The position numbers and the translations under genes were made by a program. From positions 156,186,502 through 156,250,501 of the forward strand of contig NC_080541.1 of NCBI RefSeq assembly GCF_028640845.1: a DNA stretch of 64,000 nucleotides. The letters are read 5' to 3'. This stretch comes from Ahaetulla prasina. Taxonomy: Eukaryota > Chordata > Lepidosauria > Squamata > Colubridae. This document shows, piece by piece, positions 45,374-57,300 of the stretch. Positions within the stretch are counted from its first letter, which is position 1; each line of letters starts with the position of its first letter. Under the pieces are notes generated by a model, which made no database searches, had not been told where the DNA came from, and worked only from the letters and a program-made list of their open reading frames with translations.

Positions 45374-48300
45374 CTGCATTTAAACAGACGTGAATATTTT
45401 AACACAAGTTGTGGAGAAATAGAAACTAATATTGATAATTGGATTTCAAAAGGTTTGGGTTACCAGAGTTAATTAGATCATTTTCAGCTGTTCCCTTAAA
45501 TTAAAAAGGATCAGCAGACTTAAACTGCTGGAAATCAATATAGTATTTACAGCAAAATGTTAGATATGAATAATATCTACGTAACACTGACACAAACAGG
45601 CCAGTCATCTTCCAGACTAATGAGAATAAAATATGCCAGGGAGAAACATGAGCATCTCTTTTAAGCTTTTTAAGAATAAGGAAATAATTAAAACAAGATT
45701 ATAGCACAGCAGAATAGCAGTTTCACTAGGATGCTTTTTTCACATGTGAATATAGTTTAATCAAGGCAAGGAGGAGGTTCGATCAGTGAATGCCCTAATG
45801 TGGCCACTACAGAAAGATCTGTCAAAAGCAGAATAAATACACAATAAAATATTTGTCCATATGAATATACCTATAATGATTCGTATTAGCTTACAATAAA
45901 AAACTTGTATGTTATGGAGATCCAGTAGATACTAATACCTTTTGTAATGCTGCATCTATTTCTTTCTGCTCAAATTGCATACGTAGCAGCTTTTGTTCTT
46001 CAATTCTCCTATGTTCTTCTTCTTCTCTTGCTTTTGCCATTTGTTCAAATCGAGCTTTCATATCAACTTTGTGTGTGAATGGAGCTTCACATTTTGCAGC
46101 AGGCTTCACATCAACTTCTTCTTCCTGGAAAACAAAGTAAACTTCATTAGGAAGAAACCATCTTCAATCTTCAAAACACAACAACAATCACGAATTGTGT
46201 ATCAAAAGAATATACAAATTACTGAATCTGCCAATGATAACTTCTGGAAACTAGATTTGTGAAAGGGGAAATAGAAAAGCTATGCATTTGCTTTGATTAA
46301 TGTGTGGATAGCACATTCTATATGTCGTTTTGGGAATTATAACGTGTTTTCTAAGTGAAATAAAGTTAATTATAAGGAAAACTTAGCTGGGAATGGCGTT
46401 AAGGAATTGTAAATGAGTGTTGAGCTTAAGTATTTTTAAAAGGTTGAACACAAATGTTTTATGTTCAGCATGTTTATAGATAGGATAATTAGAGTGAGTA
46501 TTTTACTTGAAATACCTACACAAATAGTCCTTATCTTACGAATGGTAATTGGCATCAGAAACTATGTTGCTAAATGTCAGTCATAAGGTGTAATGTAACA
46601 TAACTGCACCAATTTAGAACAGCAGTTCCTGCCATCCTAGTTGCTACTGTTGGGCAAATCCTATGTAGTTATGGCATCTCTCAATCACATAATAACCATT
46701 TGTAATCCCCTTTCACATTGACTTTACTGTAATTGTGAGCTGGTTGCCAAACACCCGAATTGCAATCACATGACCGCCAAGATGCTGAGAGAACTGCAGC
46801 CACAAGGTCTCATTCTAAGTCCACCTCATTCAGCAATACCATAACTCTGGTTAAATGAGTGGATGTAATTAAATTCAACCTTTATTGTCAAAGCACAACA
46901 CGTGTACAATGAGATTGGCTGAGCTACCCTTCGTGCACCCCACCCCAACAAATACATATCAGTAACACAGTAAAGAAAGAAAATCCCTAACCCAATAAAT
47001 CATACTAATTCTCTATACATATATGTGCGTACAATTCTCTATACATATATGTGCGTAACATTGCATGATGATATATTTCACCAATATGAACATGTTGCAC
47101 CGGCCCTGCAAATCTATCATACTACATGCTTACGTTATGTTGCCTTCAGGAACCTGACAGCCCATGGATAAAAGCTGTTCTTGAGCCTGTTCGTACGACT
47201 GGCTATGCTTCTATATCTCCTACCCAATGATAGGAGAGTAAAGAAGTGCTGACAGGGTATGAGTTGTCCCTGACTTCTAAAACAGTGAGTCCTAGCGTTT
47301 TCATCTAGTGATACCAGGAGACAGCCCATGATATTTTGTGCAGTGCTCATCACCCTCTGTAATGTCTTTCTATCCACGGTTGTCAAGTCAGCATACCATA
47401 TCATAATGCAATAAGTGAGGACGCTTTCTATTGTGGACCAGTAAAAGAAGGTCATCAGTTGTTCCACAAGACCTTAAGCAAGTGGAGTCTGCTGTGCCTT
47501 CCTGGCCAACTGGGTTGTGTTGTTTCTCCAGGTGAGATCTTCGCTAAGATGGACTCCCAGGAATTTGAAGGAGGGGGCTATGTGGACAGAGTCCCCTCCT
47601 TCAAATTCCTGGGAGTCCATCTTAGCGAAGATCTAAGATCCTCAATGTAAAGTGGGGCAGGTTCCTCTCTCTCTTTCTGGAAGTCCAGCACCATCTCCTT
47701 TGTCTTGCTGATGTTCAGGTACAGGTTGTTTTCTAAGCACCATATGAATAGTTTTTGAATGTTATGTGAAGACTGTTATGTACACCACTTCAATTGGCAA
47801 ATACATGGCTAATAATTTTTTTAAAAAACACCAAATAGTCCTATTAAGCCTGAAAGGTTGCCTTTTCATGTTATATTATGTTGGGTATTGTTCCAAATCT
47901 TTAATCCCTAACTTATAAATTCTACGTTAATGTTCCATTTCAAATAAAAGTAGAACTGAAAAAGAACACCTGAAGCTCTCATTAGGCTTCTGTTAAAGTA
48001 CCCGTCCAAGAGTACTGTCTACTCTTTGAATGAACAGAATCCTGTTCACAGTAATTGCCATACCTCAATAAAAACCTAGTTGCATATCTTCAAGACCAAA
48101 GAAATAAGGGAATGATAAGTCTACTCATTGGTTTCAGCAAATAAAGGTGTAAGAAAAGTCAGTGGATTAGATTAAACTCAGTCCCTCATTAAACAAGTAC
48201 AGAGCAGAAAGGTGGAAACATGCATTTGGGTGTACATAGTGTGCAAAATCTCATACAAAATAAATGTCCACGTAGACATTAACACTGGTTTATTCTATAG

Positions 48301-51300
48301 CTGAAAAGGTAATTCTTGGAAGAATTCAAGGAACAGGAAAAGGTTTTCAGGAATTTGGATTGAGCAGTGTACCATCTTGAAAGAATGAACTGCAGATTTG
48401 TAAACAGTACAACCTTTCTCTTAAGCCTACACAATTCATATTTGGGGAATAACTAATTTGCAGAGTCCAAATACACATTCATTAGTCATCTTAAATATGA
48501 AAAGGTTCTACTGTCATAAAGTCCACTGAATGACTGGCTCAATCATTTTTTTCTCATACCAATATATTTCACAGGGATGTTTTGGGATATAAATGAATAG
48601 AATAGAATATATATATTCCCTTGAACTCCCAGAGAAAATCAGTGAGGCATGTAAATGGTTTAAAATAAAAATGGAAAAAGCAAATTAAGCCACCAAAACT
48701 TAAAAGCCATGTTTTTCTTTTTTTAAGAGCTTAAGCCACTGGACTTTTAAATGCAGAACTTGGAATGGTACCTGGAAACTGACTGGTAATTAGTGCATTT
48801 GAAATAAAAACAGGTTTATTTTTATTTATGTTCCCAGTTACTATGCCAGCTGAGCTCCATTAACTGTGGGCTTGGAAGAACATCAAACATAGCCTGACAT
48901 AGAATATGTTAGGTAATTTAAACAAGATTATGCCCTATCCTGGAAAGCTTCACATGTTTCTAGACATCAGCGTACTTTAAGATATTAGAGGGTAGTTTCT
49001 ACAAAGGGACGGTAATTCCATCTAGCAAACAGATCATTTTCACCTTTTACCAAGAATTTTATTCCTCTTGATTTTAATTTCATCTTGAAAGTTTCTAAAA
49101 TAAATGTACAGTGATATCTTGCTACTCAATTGCTTTGAAACTCATCAAATTTGGTACTCAATGCACTTTGGTGCAAAAATTTTGTCCCAGTATTCATCTT
49201 TTGGTATTCAATGCGCAAGCTGGAACTTCCAGGTGTTGGCTGCCCTGTGACTCATTACATTACATTATTCTTTATGGAGGGGGAAATGGTTTGGTAGTCA
49301 TTGTTTTTGGTATTCATCATGCCTCCCGGAACCAATTAATGATTGTTTTAAATGTGTAACCTTCCTATCCATTATATGGTACCTGAGTTTTGTTTTATTT
49401 TTACCCACAGGCATTTATGTTACTATTTGTAGATTTGAATTTGTATTTTCTATATTGTAGGTAACATATTATCAGTTACGATATAGAGCTGTGATGGCGA
49501 ATCTATGGCACGCATACCATAAGTGGCACGCATAGCCATATCGGAGGCATGCGAGCTCAGCTCCGGCACACTGGCCAGCTGATTTTCGCACCTTCTGGGT
49601 TTCCTGCCTCCGGAAGGCCTGGGGTGGGTGGGTGGGGAAGTCCGTTTTTCTCTCTTCCCAGCCTCCAGAGCCTTTCTAGGAGCCTGGGGAGGGCAAAAAC
49701 AGCCTCCTCTCCCCCAGAGGCCCTCTGGAGGCAGAAAATGGCCCATTTGCCAACTTCCGGTCCTACTGGAAGTTGGCAAATGGGCCATTTCCTGCCTCCA
49801 GAGGGCCTCTGGGGGGGAGGGGAAGACTGTTTTCACCCTCCCCAAGCTCCTAGAAAGGCTCTGGAGCTTGGGGAGAGAGAAAAATGGGCCATTGCATCCC
49901 AGGAGCGGAGGGGGTCATGCATGCATGCGCGGGGGCAGAGTGCATACACGACCTTCCCCCCCTCCCCCCCCCGCTTCTGGCACGCGGTGGCAAAAAGATT
50001 CACCATCACTGATATAGAGAATACAATTTGTATCGCACCTTTCATTTAACTGACAAGATGTGAGTATTTAATAAATAAAACAGGATTAAGTTGAGAGCCA
50101 GTTTTATCTAGTGATTAAGACTCCAAACTAGAAATAGGAGACTGTAAGTTCTAGTCCTGCCATAGGCATAAAAACCAGCTGTGTGACTTTGGTTCACTCT
50201 TCTTCAGCCCAACCCACTTTATAGAGTTGCGGGGAAAATTCAAGAGGGAGGAGCATTAGGTAAATTCACTGACTTGAGTTATTTATAAAAACAATAAAAG
50301 AGGGATATAAATAAATAAACCAGATGTATAAGATTATCAGAGATTGTTATGCAGATCCAGAATCCTGTTTCCTTGATAACATTTTGCTATCATTTTGAAT
50401 GCTCATTTGTTAAAGCCACATCTTTTTTCTCCTAAACGGAGACATGACAAACACCAAACTATAAAAGGTCTTAAAATTATATTGGCAAGCCTCCAGTATC
50501 CAGACAGTTACAACTGCTTAAATGATGGCCACAAATTATTTCTCTATTTATATACTTAAAAAATAGCATACCTCTTGAAATTTTTCTGCTTCTCTTTCTT
50601 TTATTTCTTGATCCATAGCTCTCCTCCTTGCTCTCTCTTCTTCAATTTTTTTTTGTGTTTCTTCCTCAGATAATTGTCCAATTTTTTCAAATTTTTTCTT
50701 TAGGTTCTTTGGTTGAATTGAGCCACTTCTTTTTAACTTTATCAGTTCCTCATATTCCCTGCTTAGCTCAAAGGTTTCACATTCCTCCTCCTCCTATTAG
50801 AATAAAATGTTTGAAATTATCACTTAAACAAAGAATATCTGAACAAAACCCAATTAAAAATAACAGACATATAGAGAGAAACCACATTTATACACCATTC
50901 AAAAGGAACAATAAGAAAGCTAAGAAAGAAATAACACCAGAAAACATCTCCAGAGGCCTATAAGCAGAGATTAACACAAGATAGAGAAGCAGAAAACACT
51001 ACCCTAATCAAGAAACTAACAAGGAGAAAACGCGCACCCCTATTCACACTGGCAAGGCACTACAGCAGGGGTCTCCAACCTTGGTCCCTTTAAGACTTGT
51101 GGACTTCAACTCCCAGAGTCCACAAGCTGGCTGAGGAATTCTGGGAGTTGAAGTCCACAAGTCTTAAAGGGACCAAGGTTGGAGACCCCTGCACTACAGG
51201 GAGCAAACCTCTGACTCAATAGCACTGATAATGTTACCTAATCAAGTAATGAAACGTCTGCAAGCAAAAATCATTTAGAAGTTACGTATTTTATAAATTA

Positions 51301-54300
51301 AAAATCTGTTAGCCGAGTCTGCTATCAAGGAGGTAAATATCTCACAATTTAAAGCAGGGGTCTCCAACCTTGGTCCCTTTAAGACTTGTGGACTTCAACT
51401 CCCAGAATTCCTCAGCCAGCTTTGCTGACTGAGGGACTCTGGGAGTTGAAGTCCACAAGTCATAAAGGGACCAAGGTTGGAGAACCCTGACTTAAAACAC
51501 AGACCTGTCCCATTTCTTGTCTGAGCAGTTCATATTCTTGCTTCTCTTGTTCCAGTTTTTGTCGGCGTTCTTCTTCTGTGCGTCTTTTTTCTTCTTCCAT
51601 TTTTTGTCTCAGTAATTCTTCAAAATTAATATCCAGTTTTCCAGGTGTCAAAGATTCTTGAGATGCAGTTTTTGACATTAGTGAAAGTTCATCATCTGGC
51701 CCCTATTAAAAAATAATCTGGTTCATTAACAATATAATATCAGTATAAACATTAAATTATTGATTACATATTGATAATACATTTATTTTTATTGCTTTGG
51801 TCAAATTTTGAGAGTGTGGGTTATCATAATCTCAAATAAACCACCAGGAATCCTTTGATACAAGATGGTCGGTAAATAAATTTTATAAATAAATACCACT
51901 ATAAAGACATTTACATGATCCAACGTCATTCAAACTAGTAAACAAACTAGCATATTGTTTCCTCAGTCTGAGCTGAGATTTAAAAATTGGCACTAATTTT
52001 TAAAGTTATAACTTGCTTTCTTTTTTGGTTTTTTAAATTAACTTTCTCCTATTTATTTTAATATTTTTTAAAAAAAAAAACTATATATGACCTTGATAAT
52101 CTTTCTAACTCAAATGATGACCTAGAAATAACTTTATAGGTAAATCTATAGTATTAGAGCATTTCAATTAAATTGATTTTTTGTGTTTGGTTTTTTTTAG
52201 TCTGGCCAGTCTTGATGTTTCAGGAGATCCAAATAAATATAAATTAGTATTAGTCATTATGACTATGGGTTTCCCTAAAAGATTTATGAATACTGAAAAC
52301 AGCACAAGAAAACTGTGTGGAGAAGGATGTATGTGAAAAAGACACTAGTAAAAAATTATTTAACCCTCTCCCCAGGGAAAATTCCACAGGATCCTTGATT
52401 CACAGAGAAGTATCTCTAACTCTTTTAGCTTAAGTTTGGGATTTGTTGGGGGGGGGGGAGTTGTTCTTGTTTTTTTCAGTGTTACAAGTTGATGTTAAAT
52501 CATTTGTGTAATGATTTACACAAATGATAGTTGATAAATTTATCAAACTAATGGTTGATAAATGAATCTAGCAAAAATGAACAGCTAAAGCTAGCTGAAA
52601 TAGCTAAAAGGATACCTACCATGCTTTTTCTTGCCTCAGCAAATGCTTTTTTCTCCTCTTCTATACGCCTCCGGGCCTCTTCCTCTGCTCTTCTTTTTTC
52701 CTCCTCTTGCCTTTGTTTTTCTATTTCCTCAAATGTTAGTCTCAGTTTTCCAGGACGGAACTCCTTGACAGAATTTTCAGCTTCTTCTTCATTTTCTTCA
52801 TTTCTCTTTAGGGAAAGAATATATTTTAAAGCAGCTTTCAAAAGAATGTTCAAATATGCCATTAATTTGCAAAATGCCTACTGTGTTTCCCCCAAAATAA
52901 GACAGGGTCTTATTTTCTTTTGACCCCCTCCTTGCTCTCCGCGCCAGCCGAGCGGCCAAACACGTCCCACCCCACCCCAATGGCAACAGCTGCTTCCCTT
53001 CCCCGCTGTCTCTTTATTGAGAGGGGTGGCAGGTGAGAGGCGGGGGAGAAGCAAGATGTGTGAAGTGAGACATGGCTCCCCTTGCTGTCTCTTCTTCCCC
53101 CACATCTCCGGGCATGACAGGGCTCCTGCCCTTTGCTTATACCTTTTCAGCTCCATCGCATTCCTTGCCATTGTGTCCAGGGAAACACACTGTAAAAGAA
53201 CGCCTTCTCACAAGTTCAATCAAACTTCTCAAACTCGCGAGAAGGCTTTCTTTTACAGCGTGTTTCCCTGGACACAACAGCAAGGAAAGCAATGGAGCTT
53301 GAAAGATAAGACCTGCATCCCACTTCTCCCCTCCCCACCTGCCACCCCTCTCGATAAAGAGACTGGCGAAGGGAAGCAGACAAGCTGCTGTTGCCATTGG
53401 GATGGGGTGGGATATGTTGGCCATAAAGAACAGGGAGGGGAGGGCATGTCTCCCCCTTCCACCACCCCTGGCCACGCCTCCTCAAGTCATTTTGGTTGCG
53501 TGACAAGCAACCAGAGGAAATGGCAGGACCGGCTGCATATACATGTAAGTAGTTGGTGGGGGGGCTTATTTTGGGGGGGGGTTATATTATCGCATACGCT
53601 GAAAAGCCCAATTGGGCTTCTTATCCGGACATGTCTTATTTTCGGGGAAACACGGTAATTATTGTGATGTGGTAAGTTTGGAATAGAATAAAAATTTTAT
53701 TGTCAACTTTAAATGTACACTAATCAGCATACATTAAAATGAAATTGTGTTGCATTCAGCTCTCAAAAGATAACCATTATGCCTAAACACACATATATGA
53801 CATAGATAAACATCACAGTCTAGTTCGAATGTATACATATACATGGAGAAAAAAAAGAATCCTGCGAATTTACAAGACAGATGGCATAAGGAACAAAGCT
53901 TTTACAAAATCTAGTAGTCTTGCTATAGATACTTCGAAACTTCCTCCCAGAGGGGAGCAACAGAAAAAAGACCGTGAAGTGGGTGTGTGGGGTCTCTTAA
54001 CAATGCTTCGAGCTCTAAGCACATAGTACTTATAAGCAGTATCCTGAATAATGGGAAGTAAGCTTCCTATAATCTTCTCAGCTGTCCTTACCACTCTATG
54101 GACTTTTTATCTGAGGCACTGCTGCCACCAAACCAAACAATGATGCAGTTTGTTAAAACACTCTCAATAGTGCCTCTGTAAAAAGTGGCCAGGACAGAAA
54201 GAGAAAGATGTGCTCTCCTCATCCGACACAGGAAATGCAAACACTGGTTTGCAAATTTCACTAAAGATAATGTATGAAGAGACCAAATTACGTTGTTCAT

Positions 54301-57300
54301 TATCTACACCCCCAGATACTTAATGCTATTGTCCACCTACATAGCTGCAGTCTTAATGACTATACCGGTTCTTTCTAAAATCAACAATGATCTCCTTTGT
54401 TTTTATTAACATTCAAAACCAGGTTATTTTTATTGCACCAGTCCACCAGGGTTTCATCTCCCTATACACTGTCATCCCAGATAAGACCCACCACTGCCAT
54501 GTCATCTGCATACTTCACAATATGATTCATAGCAGACATGGCACAGCAGACATGGGTCATCCAGGTGAACAATAACGGACTCAGGACACAGCCTTGTGGG
54601 GAACACATACTCAAGGAAATGGAAGTGGAAACTTTCCTTTCAACTCGCACAAACTGGGGCATATCAATAAGGAAATAAAGCTTTTTTCAACAATTAACTC
54701 TAAAAATAATGGTGGCTAAATTCAATTCAATTACAGTTTATTAAGTCTGCTATCAATAGCGATATTTAATAATGTGTATTATTAAACAGAATCGTAATGA
54801 CAAATATAGTGTTAAAGAAAAAATGTATAATATTAAATTTGTGCCAAAATTAAAGAATATCATTCCATTAAACTGTATTAAGGAAATTACAGATTAATAA
54901 TATTTTGATAGTTACATCTATAAACCTCAGTATTTAAAAAAAAGTTGGATTTTGACTTCTCCACCAAGAAAACAATGCCTTTTGCTTATGGAAACTTTAA
55001 TCCAGCCAAAGGAATTCTACCCAAAGATACAGATCCCAGAATACTTGGGAAGATTTTCTCAGGAGAATACAAAATGCATCTGGAGAATGGGAGAAATCAG
55101 CAAATCAGCAAATTTACAAGTAGCAGGACTGTCCTCTGTAATTTCTATTTAAGAGATTCTCCAGCCACCAGGGGGAAAAAAAGCCACATACCTTCCAATA
55201 ACATTTTGGGCCCATATGTTGTGGAGGAGTGAAAGAAGAGAAAGTGCTTAAGAAATGGGAAACAAGGAACTTCAATACCCTGTAAATCTTTGATCTTTTC
55301 TTAAATGGGATAAATCCTCCATTACACGGTAACAAAATCATCCTGCAATATCCCATGTTACAAAAATCTCCTGGCTTTATATGTTTGAACACCACACGCT
55401 TACCATTTGTTGCCTTGCTTCCTCATAGGCGCGTTTTTCCTCTTCCAAACGAAGCCTTGCCTCCTCTTCTGCTTGCTTTTTCTCTTTCTCTTGTCTTTGT
55501 CTTTCCAATTCTTCAAATGTTAATTTAATTTTACCAGGAGAGGGAGCGTCATTGCTTTCATTATCAAAGCTTTCCTCTTCATCCTATACAGAAGGTTCAT
55601 TTCTCAGATTTGCACCCCTTTGGGACATGCGGCCTAAAACAATTTTCTCCATAGTTATGCTCTTACTTCCCTGGAAGAAACTTTCCCTTCATTCACAGAG
55701 GAGGGCTATTTCTAAATAAATATGCTTTTGAGATCATGCAACAGTTTTACATGCCAATTAGCTTACCACATCTGGTGAAAAATATTTGACTTCCTTTAGA
55801 GCTTCTTTTTCCTGCTCATATCTCAGTCGCTTTTCTTCTTCAATCTTTCTTCTTTCTTGTTCTTCTCTTTCTCTCTCTCGGTCCTCAAAACTTATTTTCA
55901 TCCTTCCAGGTGATTTTTTAGCTTTTACAGGAACTACAGTCACTAGCAGTGACTCGTCACCTTCCTGTTGTTAAAAACAAAGATTGCCATGAACATTTGA
56001 ACAGGGTAGTTGCCAATGCCTGTGAATAATTTGCTTTCCATACGATGTTCAATTTTTAAAGAGTGAATGGACAGAATCTGTGACTGCGTAGAAATTCCAG
56101 TAACGGACAACCTTTGGATAGCCAGACATCAAAGGAAGTTGCTCTTCCCATGTAGAAATTTGCATTGTACATGATTTGACCCAGACAATCCAGTCTGTTG
56201 GATTGGATATCAGAAAGGATATCAATCCAATGGAAATCCCCCCCCCCAAAGTTCTTTGTGTCCCTAAAAAACAGCTTCAAATCTGTGTGGAAGGGAATAT
56301 CAACAAAAATTCATCTGTTTTCTAGAAAACACATGATCTATATGGAAGTTTGGTCATGATAGAAACTTTTTTATGAAGGGCTCGAAGGCACATTAGTTGA
56401 CTAAAACATACCCAGTAAATTAACTTCAGACTCTAGATTAATCTACTAGCAATACTACATCACAACTACCATAGTATCTACTGAATATTTAAAACACCAT
56501 ATAAAATGCCTTGCTTATTTGGAAAATAGTCATCGTAATTACTTCAGTCCTTAAAGATTATGTTGTATACAAGAAAACTTTATTTAAAATGAAATACTAG
56601 CTCCTATGCTCTTTTTTTCAACATTGAGTTCTTTAAAAAGAATCTGAAAAAAATTGGATATGTAATTTAGCATTGAGACTACTTGACTGAGCCATCTTAC
56701 ATACAGATTTAACTGTACTATTACGAGCATTAAAAGCAGAGCTAAATTTAAAATATGAAATATGCACTTCAATTTAAAAAATAGCCAGTGTCCATCAACA
56801 AGATTTAGATTAAATATATGCATTTAAACAAATTAAAATAAACTATAGAAATGCCATATTAATTGGATACTATTTAGTAAGCTTACTCCTATCACTTTGA
56901 TTTATGTGGAATGCTTATAGAATTATACCAGAATGTGTATAAATATGTTAGGGACGTGGTGGCTCAGTGTTTAAGACACTGAGCTTGTCTATCAGAAGGT
57001 CGGCAGCGCATAATGGAGTGAGCTCCTGTTACTTGTCCCAGCTTCTGCCAACATAGCAGTTCGAAAGCATGTAAAAAATGCAAGTAGAAAAATAGGGACA
57101 ACTTTGGTGGGAAGGTAACAGCGCTCCGAGTGCCTTCGGCGTTTAATCATGTCAGCCACATGACCACGGAGACATTTTCAGACAGCGCTGGCTCTTCAAC
57201 TTAGAAAAGGAGATGAGTACCACCCCTAGAGCCGGAAATGACTAGCACGCATGTGTGGGGGAATCTTTATCTTATGTATAAATATACTAATATATTGCCA

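Noticed and set aside
49450..50049. Overlapping open frames of 130-166 codons on both strands
   Set aside because: They mirror each other because the region is a palindrome within a MITE.
53017..53658. 213-codon open frame on the plus strand
   Set aside because: Falls within the fold-back of a TA-flanked MITE, with matching frames on the other strand.
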